Source: Calditrichota bacterium (GTDB lineage: Bacteria > Zhuqueibacterota > JdFR-76 > BMS3Abin05). From it: 64,000 nucleotides of DNA. Positions 27,330 to 36,020 of the stretch are shown in pieces; the stretch's first letter is position 1, and each line of letters begins with the position of its first letter. Made by a program: the position numbers and the translations under genes. The notes under the pieces were generated by a model. It was not told where the DNA came from. It searched no databases and worked only from the letters and a program-made list of their open reading frames with translations. The stretch is from the NCBI GenBank assembly GCA_013151735.1, contig JAADHR010000127.1:1-64000 (forward strand), read 5' to 3'.

Positions 27330-28277
27330 ATGTCCTCTCAAAAAAAAGCGGTCGTCGCGCTTGGCGGGAACGCCATCACTCGCGAATTTGAAGAAGGCGA
27401 TATTTATCAGCAATTTGCCAACACACGCAGAAGTCTGCTGGGTGTTATTGAAATGGTGGAACAAGGGTACCATCTGGTACTAACCCACGGGAACGGCCCT
27501 CAGGTTGGCAATTATCTGATTCGTATTGAGGCCTCCCGCCACCTTGTTCCCCCTTTGCCTCTGGGTGTGGTGGTTGCCGATCTGGAAGGCGGGATGGGCT
27601 ATATGATTAGCCAGACCCTTTTTAATAAACTGCACTTGCGCTCGATCAAAAGAGATGTGGTAACGCTGTTAACCCAGGTTATTGTCGATAAAGATGATCC
27701 TTCCATTTTAAACCCGACGAAATTTGTCGGGCCTTTTTATAAGAAGGAAGATTTACCGTCCCTTCTGGCCCGTGGCTGGATTGTGAAGGAAGACCCCGGG
27801 CGCGGCTACCGGCGTGTGGTTCCTTCTCCCAAACCTCTGGATATTGTTGAAAAAAAAATTATTCGGCAGCTCTTTGACGAAGGCATTATTGTGGTGGCTG
27901 CAGGCGGCGGCGGGATTCCGGTTTATGTTGAAAAAGACGGGACGCTTGAAGGGGTGGATGCTGTTATCGATAAAGACCTGGCCTCAGCGGTTCTGGCCAG
28001 GGAGATTGGAGCCACGGAATTGGTTATTCTCACGGCTGTTGAAAAAGTAGCCCTTAATTTCCGCAAACCCGATCAGATCGATCTGGATACGCTGACCATT
28101 TCAGAAGCAAAGCGTTACATGGCCGAAGGCCAATTTCCACCAGGGAGCATGGGGCCGAAAATTCAGGCTGCGATTAATTTTCTGGAAGATGGCGGCGAGC
28201 GGGTGATTATTACCTCGGTAGAAAAACACCCGCAGGCCATGCGGGGCGAAACAGGAACTCAAATTCTTAAAAAATAA
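27330..28277 (+). CDS. arcC: Carbamate kinase
   Basis: The enzyme interconverts carbamoyl phosphate + ADP and carbamate + ATP. The 315-residue amino-acid-kinase-fold protein begins VVALGGNAIT and has THGNGPQVGNYLI, the GIIVVAAGGGGIPV loop, DAVIDKDLASAVLA and the C-terminal PGSMGPKIQAA. All are typical of ArcC. No arginine deiminase, ornithine carbamoyltransferase or allantoin genes are near it. Its partner here is the COG2403 protein, so the source of carbamoyl phosphate is unknown. Confidence 0.93.
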   Translation: MSSQKKAVVALGGNAITREFEEGDIYQQFANTRRSLLGVIEMVEQGYHLVLTHGNGPQVGNYLIRIEASRHLVPPLPLGVVVADLEGGMGYMISQTLFNKLHLRSIKRDVVTLLTQVIVDKDDPSILNPTKFVGPFYKKEDLPSLLARGWIVKEDPGRGYRRVVPSPKPLDIVEKKIIRQLFDEGIIVVAAGGGGIPVYVEKDGTLEGVDAVIDKDLASAVLAREIGATELVILTAVEKVALNFRKPDQIDLDTLTISEAKRYMAEGQFPPGSMGPKIQAAINFLEDGGERVIITSVEKHPQAMRGETGTQILKK

Positions 28278-28341
28278 GATCGTCATAAAAAAGTTTTTAT
28301 TAAAGAACTGAAGCGTCTAATGGTAAGGAGGAATAATCCAA

Positions 28342-29499
28342 GTGAAGATTCATGAATATCAAGCCAAGGAAATTTTAAAGAAGTTCGGTGTGGCCGTTCC
28401 GAAAGGGAAGGTGGCCTTTACGCCGGAAGAAGCCCGGAGCGTTGCTGAAGAGCTGGGCGGAAAAGTTGTGGTAAAAGCGCAGATTCATGCCGGCGGGCGA
28501 GGAAAAGCAGGCGGTGTCAAATTGGCCGGAAGTCCGGAAGAAGCCGAAAAGATTGCCCGGGAATTAATTGGGAAGGTTTTGGTGACTCATCAAACGGGAC
28601 CGGAAGGCAAAGAAGTCCGCAAGGTTCTTGTTGAAGAAACGATGGACATCGAACGCGAGCTGTATGCCGGGGTTGTTCTGGATCGTTCCCGCTCGCAATT
28701 GGTGTTTATGGTGAGTACAGAGGGCGGGGTTGAAATTGAAAAAGTAGCCGCTGAAACCCCGGAAAAAATCCTGAAAGAATACATTGATCCGGCGGTCGGC
28801 CTGCTACCGTTTCAGGCCAGAAAAATGGCGTACGGGCTCAAGCTTGCTGGCGATCAGGTGAAAAATGGTGTGAAATTTTTGATGGCCCTGTACAACGCGT
28901 ACGTCGCATCCGATGCGTCACTCGCCGAAATTAACCCGCTGGTGGTTACCAAAGACGGACGGGTTCTGGCTCTGGATGCCAAAATCAATTTTGACGACAA
29001 TGCCATGTATCGTCATTCCGACTATGCGGAACTAAGGGATTTAAATGAAGAAGATCCTCTGGAGGTTGAGGCCTCAAAATATAATTTGAACTACATTAAG
29101 CTGGACGGCAACGTTGGCTGTATGGTAAACGGGGCCGGTTTGGCGATGGCTACCATGGATATCATTAAATTAGCCGGTGGGGAACCCGCAAATTTTCTGG
29201 ATGTGGGTGGAAGCGCCAGTGCAGAGACGGTTGAAAATGGGTTTAAGATCATTTTGTCGGATAAAAATGTGAAGGCCATTCTCATCAATATTTTTGGCGG
29301 AATTGTCCGCGGGGATCGCGTGGCCCGGGGTGTTGTGGAAGCCTCCAAAAAAATCGGCGTGAAGGTGCCGGTTGTGGTTCGCCTGCAGGGAACCAATGCG
29401 GAGGAAGGCGGGCGTATTCTGAGAGAATCCGGCTTGAATTTTACAGTTGCCGAAAATCTGAAAGATGCCGCCGAAAAGGTAGTTGCCACTGTTAAATAA
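28342..29499 (+). CDS. sucC: Succinyl-CoA synthetase beta subunit
   Basis: SucC carries the ATP-grasp nucleotide site and part of the CoA/succinate site. The 385-residue protein begins [16 protein letters not shown] and contains [26 protein letters not shown] and the [10 protein letters not shown] and [11 protein letters not shown] segments. The start is GTG 28342, ten bases after AAGGAGG. It is followed 44 bp later by sucD and then by the korDABC genes, so the module joins succinate, succinyl-CoA and 2-oxoglutarate. Confidence 0.96.
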   Translation: MKIHEYQAKEILKKFGVAVPKGKVAFTPEEARSVAEELGGKVVVKAQIHAGGRGKAGGVKLAGSPEEAEKIARELIGKVLVTHQTGPEGKEVRKVLVEETMDIERELYAGVVLDRSRSQLVFMVSTEGGVEIEKVAAETPEKILKEYIDPAVGLLPFQARKMAYGLKLAGDQVKNGVKFLMALYNAYVASDASLAEINPLVVTKDGRVLALDAKINFDDNAMYRHSDYAELRDLNEEDPLEVEASKYNLNYIKLDGNVGCMVNGAGLAMATMDIIKLAGGEPANFLDVGGSASAETVENGFKIILSDKNVKAILINIFGGIVRGDRVARGVVEASKKIGVKVPVVVRLQGTNAEEGGRILRESGLNFTVAENLKDAAEKVVATVK

Positions 29500-29543
29500 A
29501 TATCTTCGAAAAAACAAAAAGAGTGCGATAAAGGAGGTCTAAA

Positions 29544-30422
29544 TTGAGTGTCTTAATTGATGAAAATACGCGTCTTGTGGTTCAAGGAATCACGGGCGGT
29601 GAAGGGTCATTTCATACACGCCAGATGATGGACTACGGCACACATGTTGTGGCTGGCGTTACGCCCGGCAAGGGGGGGCAAAAATTTGATGATAAAATCC
29701 CGATTTTTAATACCGTTTCGGATGCCGTGCGGGAAACCGGTGCCAATGCGTCCGTAATCTTTGTTCCGCCTCCGTTTGCGGCCGATGCCATTATGGAAGC
29801 GGCCGATGCCGGTATTGGGGTAACCGTTTGTATTACCGAAGGCATTCCCACACTGGACATGGTAAAGGTGCACGCCTATTTGGAAGATCGCTCAACCCGA
29901 TTGATTGGCCCCAATTGTCCCGGGATTATTTCTCCCGAAAAGGCAAAAGTAGGCATTATGCCCGGATTTATTCATAAACGGGGCAATGTGGGGGTTATTT
30001 CCAGAAGCGGTACGCTCACGTACGAAGCAGTACACCAGCTAACGGTTTTGGGCATTGGGCAGTCAACCTGCATTGGGATCGGGGGCGATCCAATTATCGG
30101 AACGCCTTTTGTAGAGGCGCTAAAGCTTTTTAAGGATGATCCGGAAACGGAAGCCATTGTTATGATTGGCGAAATTGGCGGGACAGCCGAAGAAGAGGCT
30201 GCCGCTTACATCAAAGAAAACATCAATAAACCCGTGGTGAGTTTTATTGCCGGACGAACAGCTCCTCCGGGGCGGCGTATGGGACACGCCGGAGCCATTA
30301 TTGCAGGTGGAAAAGGAACCGCCGCCGAAAAGATGGCTGCTCTGCGTGCGGTGGGAATTCATGTGGTTGAAAGCCCGGCAGAAATTGGCATAACCGTTCA
30401 GCGGGCGCTTCAAGGAAACTAA
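29544..30422 (+). CDS. sucD: Succinyl-CoA synthetase alpha subunit
   Basis: SucD binds CoA and carries the phosphorylated histidine. The 292-residue protein has the N-terminal CoA-binding segment [36 protein letters not shown] and the phospho-His loop [11 protein letters not shown]. The start is TTG 29544 with AAGGAGG at 29531-29537. It forms the alpha2/beta2 or alpha/beta enzyme with the upstream SucC and makes or uses succinyl-CoA with ATP or GTP. Confidence 0.96.
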   Translation: MSVLIDENTRLVVQGITGGEGSFHTRQMMDYGTHVVAGVTPGKGGQKFDDKIPIFNTVSDAVRETGANASVIFVPPPFAADAIMEAADAGIGVTVCITEGIPTLDMVKVHAYLEDRSTRLIGPNCPGIISPEKAKVGIMPGFIHKRGNVGVISRSGTLTYEAVHQLTVLGIGQSTCIGIGGDPIIGTPFVEALKLFKDDPETEAIVMIGEIGGTAEEEAAAYIKENINKPVVSFIAGRTAPPGRRMGHAGAIIAGGKGTAAEKMAALRAVGIHVVESPAEIGITVQRALQGN

Positions 30423-30456
30423 CTTATGTAAAATCAGGAAAATAAGGAGAGTAATA

Positions 30457-30702
30457 ATGGCTGCGGCTGAAGTGACAGCAAAACCAAAGGCAAAAAAAGA
30501 ACCTCCCGTGATAGAGGTTATTTTTGAAAATTGCAAGGGCTGTGACATTTGCGTGGATGTTTGTCCTACAAATGTTTTGGCTCTGATTAAGGCTCCCAAC
30601 AAATGGGAGGGGTATGTGGTGGAAGTGAAATACCCCGAAAAATGTACCAAGTGTATGTTGTGTGAAATTCATTGTCCTGATTACGCCATAAAAGTTTATT
30701 AA
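30457..30702 (+). CDS. korD: 2-oxoglutarate:ferredoxin oxidoreductase delta subunit (2x[4Fe-4S])
   Basis: This 81-residue ferredoxin-like subunit has two complete cluster motifs, CKGCDICVDVCP and CTKCMLCEIHCP. The first 20 residues are Lys/Ala/Pro-rich. In four-subunit oxoacid oxidoreductases this subunit passes electrons between the TPP site and external ferredoxin. It is the first of four adjacent kor genes; korA follows 16 bp later. Confidence 0.92.
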   Translation: MAAAEVTAKPKAKKEPPVIEVIFENCKGCDICVDVCPTNVLALIKAPNKWEGYVVEVKYPEKCTKCMLCEIHCPDYAIKVY

Positions 30703-30718
30703 GTTTGGAGGAAAGAAC

Positions 30719-31852
30719 GTGAGTCAAAAAATGAAATTATATAGCGGAAACGAAATGGTAGCAGAAGCTGCAATTGCTGCCGGATGCCGCTTCTTTGCAG
30801 GATATCCCATTACTCCCTCCTCCGAAATCGCGGAGAGAATGTCCAAATTGCTTCCGGAAGTGGGAGGACGGTTTATCCAGATGGAGGACGAATTGGCCAG
30901 TATGGCGGCGATCATCGGCGGCTCCCTTGCCGGGCGAAAATCCATGACGGCCACCAGCGGTCCGGGTTTTTCCCTGAAACAGGAAAATTTAGGGTTTGCT
31001 ACAATTGCCGAGGTGCCCTGTGTAATCGTGAACGTCATGCGCGGCGGTCCCAGCACGGGGTTGCCAACCGCCCCCTCTCAAAGTGATGTCATGCAGGCCC
31101 GTTGGGGCACTCATGGGGATCACCCGATTATTGCCCTGACCCCCAGCTACATGCGGGAAATCTTCGACGAAACCGTTCGGGCCTTTAATCTGGCCGAAAA
31201 ATATCGGACGCCGGTTATCCTGTTGCTGGATGAGGTCATCGCACATCTTCACGAAGGGGTTGCCCTACCGGATCCGGATGAAATTGAAATCGTGGACCGC
31301 AAGAAACCGACGGTTCCTCCGGAAGAATACGAGCCCTTTGCCGATACGGAGGATCATGTGCCTCCCATGGCCAATTTCTTTGAAGGCTACCGCTACCACG
31401 TAACAGGTTTAAGCCACAATCAAAAAGGGCTTCCCACCACGGATTTTGAGGTGGTTCACGCAATTCAAGTCAGGCGCCAGAAAAAGATCGATGAGCATCT
31501 GGAAGATATTCTCAAATGGGAAGAGATTGACATGGATGATGCGGAAATTGCCGTGCTGGCGTACGGTTCAATTGGTCGCTCTGCTACGGACGCCGTCAGG
31601 GAACTGCGGAACGAAGGCCTGAAAGTCGGCTTGTTCCGTCCGCTCACAATTTGGCCGTTTCCTGAACAACGGGTGGCTGAAATTGCCAAACAGGTGAAAA
31701 CGATTATTGTCCCGGAAATGAACCTTGGACAAATTGTCCTGGAAGTGGAACGAATTGCCAAATCGGATGCCAGGGTGATTGGAATCAACCAGGTTGGCGG
31801 CGTGATGATTCGTCCCCGAGAAATTGTCAGCAGAGTGAAGGAGGTTGCATAA
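30719..31852 (+). CDS. korA: 2-oxoglutarate:ferredoxin oxidoreductase alpha subunit
   Basis: This 377-residue subunit shows GNEMVAEAAIAAGCRFFAGYPITPSSEI at its N-terminus, MEDELASMAAIIGGSLAGRKSMTATSGPGFS and RGGPSTGLPTAPSQSD, the pyrimidine-domain features of KorA. The KorA-style MEDE and PSTG motifs argue against pyruvate or indolepyruvate enzymes. The start is GTG 30719, with GGAGG seven bases upstream. With KorB it catalyses CoA- and ferredoxin-dependent conversion between 2-oxoglutarate and succinyl-CoA; the direction depends on ferredoxin potential. Confidence 0.93.
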   Translation: MSQKMKLYSGNEMVAEAAIAAGCRFFAGYPITPSSEIAERMSKLLPEVGGRFIQMEDELASMAAIIGGSLAGRKSMTATSGPGFSLKQENLGFATIAEVPCVIVNVMRGGPSTGLPTAPSQSDVMQARWGTHGDHPIIALTPSYMREIFDETVRAFNLAEKYRTPVILLLDEVIAHLHEGVALPDPDEIEIVDRKKPTVPPEEYEPFADTEDHVPPMANFFEGYRYHVTGLSHNQKGLPTTDFEVVHAIQVRRQKKIDEHLEDILKWEEIDMDDAEIAVLAYGSIGRSATDAVRELRNEGLKVGLFRPLTIWPFPEQRVAEIAKQVKTIIVPEMNLGQIVLEVERIAKSDARVIGINQVGGVMIRPREIVSRVKEVA

Positions 31853-31853
31853 A

Positions 31854-32678
31854 ATGGCGTTTAACTATGACGAATATGTAAGAACCGAAACCATCCCGCA
31901 CATGTGGTGTCCGGGATGCGGAATCGGAATTGTGATGAAAGCGATCATTCGCGCATTTACGGCGCTGCAATGGGATAAAAATGATATTGCTTTTGTCTCC
32001 GGAATCGGGTGTACCAGCCGGATGCCCGGCTATATGGACATGAATACGCTTCATACCACGCACGGTCGTGCCCTGGCGTTTGCAACGGGAATTAAACTGG
32101 CCCATCCTGAAAAGCACGTGGTGGTGGTAGGCGGCGACGGCGATGCGACTGCGATCGGCGGCAATCACCTGATTCATGCGGCCCGCAGAAATATTGACAT
32201 CACCCTGATCATTAATGATAACAATATTTACGGGATGACCGGAGGACAATACTCCCCGACCACACCCGCCCACATGATTGCCAGTACGGCCCCCTACGGA
32301 ATGGTTGAACCCAATTTTGACATCGCCAGGCTGGCCATGGGCGCCGGTGCTACCTACGTGGCGCGGGAAACCATTGCCAAAGGGATTATGCTCGAAAAGT
32401 ACATCCGTACGGGAATGGCTCACAAGGGATTTAGTGTCATTGTTGCCGAATCGACCTGTCCCATTCAATTCGGCCGCCGCAATCGCCTGGCCGATCCGGT
32501 GGAGTTGATGCACTGGGTCCGGGACCACGGTGTTCCGAAAACAAAAGCGGCCAAAATGGAGCCGGACGAGCTCCAGGGCAAATTCGTGACCGGCGAGCTG
32601 GTTCGCGATGACTCCCGCCCGGAATTTACAGAAGTGTATCAGCAGATTATTGACCAAGCGATGAAAAAAGGAGACTAA
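31854..32678 (+). CDS. korB: 2-oxoglutarate:ferredoxin oxidoreductase beta subunit (TPP-binding)
   Basis: This 274-residue subunit has the N-terminal MWCPGCGIGIVMKA, GIGCTSRMPGYMD and the thiamine diphosphate motif GDGDATAIGGNHLIHA ... INDNNIYGMTGGQ. The ATG at 31854 lies one base after the korA stop, with AAGGAGG inside the korA end at 31838-31844. A TTG nine bases upstream is in frame but is worse placed. This is the catalytic half of the Kor complex. Confidence 0.94.
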   Translation: MAFNYDEYVRTETIPHMWCPGCGIGIVMKAIIRAFTALQWDKNDIAFVSGIGCTSRMPGYMDMNTLHTTHGRALAFATGIKLAHPEKHVVVVGGDGDATAIGGNHLIHAARRNIDITLIINDNNIYGMTGGQYSPTTPAHMIASTAPYGMVEPNFDIARLAMGAGATYVARETIAKGIMLEKYIRTGMAHKGFSVIVAESTCPIQFGRRNRLADPVELMHWVRDHGVPKTKAAKMEPDELQGKFVTGELVRDDSRPEFTEVYQQIIDQAMKKGD

Positions 32679-32683
32679 AAAAC

Positions 32684-33289
32684 ATGTCTAATCGAGTTGA
32701 ACTCCGGTTTAGCGGAGTGGGTGGACAGGGTGCCATTCTGGCCGGTGCCATTCTGGCGGAAGCTGCCGTCTATTTCGATGGAAAATACGCCCTGCAAAGC
32801 CCAACCTATACGGCTCAGGTGCGCGGAGGAGCCACAAAAGTGGACGTCATCATTTCTGACGATCCGATCATTTTTCCGCAAACCTCTGAAATCAATTTTT
32901 TCCTGGCGTTTGCGCAGCGGGCATACGATCGCTATTACGGTGGAAACAATCCGAAAAACCGCTTTTTTAATGATCTGGCAAAAGATGCAATCATTCTGGT
33001 GGATTCGGATCTGGTAACCGATTTCAACGATCCCCCGCACAAGATTATTAAGCTGCCCATTCTCCAGTTGGCTCTGAAAGAATTGGGGCGGACGGTTTTC
33101 TCAAATGTGCTGGCTCTTGGCATTGTTGTCGGAATTACAAATGTGGTTTCTGACGATGCCATTAAAAATGCGGTTAAGCGCCGTGCACCCCGGGGTACAG
33201 AAGAAATGAATCTGAAAGCCCTGGATATCGGATTCAATTTTGCCGAAGAGTATATGAAGAAAGAATCCCTGGATTCCGTTGCGGGTTGA
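32684..33289 (+). CDS. korC: 2-oxoglutarate:ferredoxin oxidoreductase gamma subunit
   Basis: This 201-residue subunit begins ELRFSGVGGQGAILAGAILAEA, the hallmark of the gamma domain that binds CoA, and contains SPTYTAQVRGGATKVDVIIS. It completes the D-A-B-C set in the order seen in several anaerobes. It starts five bases after korB, so all four subunits are surely co-translated. Confidence 0.93.
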   Translation: MSNRVELRFSGVGGQGAILAGAILAEAAVYFDGKYALQSPTYTAQVRGGATKVDVIISDDPIIFPQTSEINFFLAFAQRAYDRYYGGNNPKNRFFNDLAKDAIILVDSDLVTDFNDPPHKIIKLPILQLALKELGRTVFSNVLALGIVVGITNVVSDDAIKNAVKRRAPRGTEEMNLKALDIGFNFAEEYMKKESLDSVAG

Positions 33290-33465
33290 GCAGACAAAAA
33301 AATGCGGAAAATCAGTAAACCCGGTGCGTTCTGAAGGCAAGACGACCGGGTTTCCTGTGTCAATGCCCGAAGTGGGGGTGTAACTAAGCACGGAGGAAAA
33401 GGTCTGTTTTGCAGGGGTTTTTCGCGGGTTTTAAATATGAAATAAAATCAAAAAAGGAGGTTGGC

Positions 33466-33891
33466 TTGATACAACAGACACTGGCAATCCTGAAACCGGA
33501 TTGTGTGGAGAGAAATCTGATTGGAAAGGTTTTGGATCAAATTGTGACGGCCGGGTTCAGAGTGGTCGGAATAAAAATGGTTTCCATGGATGCAAAAACG
33601 GCTGGTGAATTTTATGCGGTTCACAAAGAACGTCCGTTTTACAAGGATTTGGTGGCGTTCATGTCATCCGGGCGCTGCATTCCGATGGTACTGGAAAAGG
33701 AGAACGCGATAGAAGACTTTCGCAAGCTGATTGGTGCAACGGATCCGGCAGAGGCCGAAAAGGGCACGGTTCGCCAACTCTATGCCGAAAGCAAACAAAA
33801 TAACATTGTGCATGGTTCGGATTCACCTGAAAATGCCAATACGGAAATTCATTTCTTTTTTTCTGAAACAGAACTTATTCCAAATCGATAA
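33466..33891 (+). CDS. ndk: Nucleoside diphosphate kinase
   Basis: Ndk balances nucleoside triphosphate pools through a phosphohistidine. The 141-residue protein begins [18 protein letters not shown] and has the active-site His in [20 protein letters not shown] 33466 is chosen because AAGGAGG (33454-33460) ends five bases before it and because it gives the family length. An upstream start at 33409 would add 19 unrelated residues. Succinyl-CoA synthetase and Ndk are known to associate, which suits its place after the suc/kor genes. Confidence 0.95.
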   Translation: MIQQTLAILKPDCVERNLIGKVLDQIVTAGFRVVGIKMVSMDAKTAGEFYAVHKERPFYKDLVAFMSSGRCIPMVLEKENAIEDFRKLIGATDPAEAEKGTVRQLYAESKQNNIVHGSDSPENANTEIHFFFSETELIPNR

Positions 33892-33903
33892 ATAAAAAGC
33901 CCA

Positions 33904-33957
33904 AAAATCCCCGTTGGAAACCCCTCTATTTTATGGAATTCCATTGGGGATTTTATT
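33904..33957 (+). terminator. Intrinsic terminator after ndk
   Basis: AAAATCCCC (33904-33912) and TGGAA (33915-33919) pair with TTCCA (33939-33943) and GGGGATTTT (33946-33954), leaving a 2x2 internal mismatch. A TTTTATTTT tail follows. It closes the suc-kor-ndk unit. The remaining bases to 34231 are AT-rich and hold only the next promoter. Confidence 0.75.
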
Positions 33958-34188
33958 TTGGGAGTGTTTTTAGACGGTTTTTCTTTTTCCCGGAAAATAA
34001 TTTGGTGACGAACCGAAGAGATAAAAAACCTGATCAGAAACAGTGGAAAGAGGTCTGAAAATTAAAACGGCAGACAAAAAAGTTTTGCAATTTAGGATAT
34101 TTTCGATTAAATTGTTCTGAATTTTGGGATATGATGAAACTTAAAATATTGTTTTATGTAAAATTTAAATGTGCAGCAAAAATAATTC

Positions 34189-34217
34189 TTGACTGATAGG
34201 CATTTTTTTTATAAATT
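34189..34217 (+). promoter_or_regulatory. Candidate promoter of the DUF177-rpmF-fab operon
   Basis: TTGACT (34189-34194) precedes an AT-rich stretch containing TATAAA (34210-34215, spacing 15) and TAAATT (34212-34217, spacing 17). Either -10 would put the transcript start only about ten bases before the ATG at 34232, which has no Shine-Dalgarno, so the first gene may have a very short leader. Confidence 0.45.
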
Positions 34218-34231
34218 TAGAACTATTTGAA

Positions 34232-34753
34232 ATGAAGCTAAAAATATCGCATTTGTCACTTGGCCTTCAGGAATTTGATTTCGAAGAAAAAATTGATTCC
34301 TTTGAGATCGAAGGCAAGGAAAGATTCCCGAATCCGGTTCGTGTACACGTAGAAATTGACAAGGAAATCTCAAATCTGATTATTAAAATTCGTGTGTGTA
34401 CACTGGCTCATTTTACGTGTGACAGGTGTTTGGGTGAATTTGACAGGGAAATTTGTGAAAAAACCGAGCTGCTCTATTCAAAAGAGCAGCCAGCAATTGA
34501 ATTCAGCGACTATTTTCACAATTACGATGATGAGATTCGGCCTTATCCGGCAGACATGGACATTATTGATATTACCAAGGATGTCCGCGACACGTTGTTG
34601 TTGGCTGTTCCAATGAAGGTATTGTGCCAATCGGAATGTAAAGGGCTTTGTCCGGTTTGCGGGGCCAACCTCAATACGGAGACCTGCCATCACAAAAGTG
34701 ATGTGGTTGATCCGAGATGGGAAAAATTGAGGGGACTGCTGAATAGTAATTAA
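34232..34753 (+). CDS. DUF177/YceD family protein
   Basis: This 173-residue protein has the YceD/DUF177 cysteine signature, C-D-R-C in the middle (FTCDRCLGEF) and CKGLCPVCGANLN near the C-terminus, a likely zinc site. YceD-family proteins are encoded next to rpmF in most bacteria and plants and are needed for normal 23S rRNA accumulation. The molecular activity is not established. Here rpmF follows 49 bp downstream, the conserved arrangement. Confidence 0.88.
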   Translation: MKLKISHLSLGLQEFDFEEKIDSFEIEGKERFPNPVRVHVEIDKEISNLIIKIRVCTLAHFTCDRCLGEFDREICEKTELLYSKEQPAIEFSDYFHNYDDEIRPYPADMDIIDITKDVRDTLLLAVPMKVLCQSECKGLCPVCGANLNTETCHHKSDVVDPRWEKLRGLLNSN

Positions 34754-34802
34754 TGGATTTTTATAGGATAAAATTCGGTTCGAAAGGAGTAAAAAACACG
34801 AA

Positions 34803-34985
34803 ATGGCAAATCCAAAACGAAAAACTTCAAAGGCGCGACGCGATAAAAGGCGTACACACTGGAAAATAAGTGCTCCGACGGTTGTTGAATGTTCACATTG
34901 TCATCAGCCGAAATTGCCGCATCGGGCATGCCCGAATTGCGGATATTATGGTGATCGAATGGTTTATACCCCGCGGGAAGCCTAA
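34803..34985 (+). CDS. rpmF: 50S ribosomal protein L32
   Basis: This 60-residue basic protein begins MANPKRKTSKARRDKRRTHW and has the zinc-ribbon cysteines C-x2-C ... C-x2-C (ECSHC and ACPNC), so it is the Zn-binding form. The length and motifs are standard. It lies between the YceD gene and plsX, as in many bacteria, coupling ribosome and lipid synthesis genes. Confidence 0.97.
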   Translation: MANPKRKTSKARRDKRRTHWKISAPTVVECSHCHQPKLPHRACPNCGYYGDRMVYTPREA

Positions 34986-35010
34986 AAATTAACCTGGAGC
35001 CCTGCCAGAA

Positions 35011-36018
35011 ATGAAAATTGCTGTAGATGCGATGGGTGGGGATTATGCCCCACAGGCGATAGTGGAGGGTGCCGTGCAGGCGGCAAAAGTAGCAAAAGGG
35101 CGCTACGGAATTATATTGGTTGGGGATGAGGCAAAAATAAAGGATGAGCTGGCCAAACTCGATGCCCTGCACGCGTCGGGGATTGAAGTGGTACACGCTT
35201 CTGAAGTGATTGAAATGCACGATGCCCCAACAGAGGCCATTAAAAAGAAAAAGGATGCTTCCATGGTGGTGGCTACCCGGCTTCAAAAGGCGGGTGAGGT
35301 GCAGGCCGTTGTGAGTGCGGGGAATACGGGTGCTTTTATGGCCACCTCTTTGCTGAGTCTGGGAAGGCTCAAGGGGGTCAATCGACCCGGATTGGGTTCG
35401 TTTATCCCCAATGAAAAGGGGATGTCTGTCGTCATCGATGTGGGGGCAAATGCCGAGTGCAAGCCCATTAATTTACTGCAATTTGGTATTATGGGTTCGT
35501 TATACGTGCGCCATATTTTTGACACCGAAAATCCCCGGGTGGGACTGTTGAGCAACGGGGAAGAAGAGAGCAAAGGGAACACGCTTACACGGGAGGCGCA
35601 CCAACTTTTAAAGAACAGCCGTCTTAATTTTATCGGGAATGTTGAGGGACGGGATATTTTAAAGGGAACGGCCGAAGTGATCGTATGCGATGGGTTTGTG
35701 GGCAATATTGTGTTGAAATTTGCCGAGAGCATTGTGGGGATGCTTAAAAACACCTTAAAAAAAAGTATTGGCAAAAATATCCTTTCTAATTTAGGGGCCA
35801 TTCTTATGCGTCCGGCTTTTCGGCAATTGTCCAAACTAATGGATTATCAGGAATATGGGGGAGTGCCTCTCCTGGGGGTAAATGGCGTGAGCATCGTGTG
35901 CCACGGGAGCTCATCCCCGAAGGCCATACGGAACGCCATTCGGGAAGCTGAAAAAATGATTAATCGGGATGTGAATAAATTAATCGAAGCGGAAATAGCG
36001 AAAAATCCAGGAGTGTGA
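35011..36018 (+). CDS. plsX: Phosphate acyltransferase PlsX
   Basis: PlsX makes acyl phosphate from acyl-ACP for phospholipid synthesis at the membrane surface. The 335-residue protein begins KIAVDAMGGDYAP and contains SAGNTGAFM, DVGANAECKP, LSNGEEESKGN and CDGFVGNIVLKF, all family hallmarks. The start follows GGAG. Its stop overlaps the fabH start region. Confidence 0.96.
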   Translation: MKIAVDAMGGDYAPQAIVEGAVQAAKVAKGRYGIILVGDEAKIKDELAKLDALHASGIEVVHASEVIEMHDAPTEAIKKKKDASMVVATRLQKAGEVQAVVSAGNTGAFMATSLLSLGRLKGVNRPGLGSFIPNEKGMSVVIDVGANAECKPINLLQFGIMGSLYVRHIFDTENPRVGLLSNGEEESKGNTLTREAHQLLKNSRLNFIGNVEGRDILKGTAEVIVCDGFVGNIVLKFAESIVGMLKNTLKKSIGKNILSNLGAILMRPAFRQLSKLMDYQEYGGVPLLGVNGVSIVCHGSSSPKAIRNAIREAEKMINRDVNKLIEAEIAKNPGV

Positions 36019-36020
36019 GT

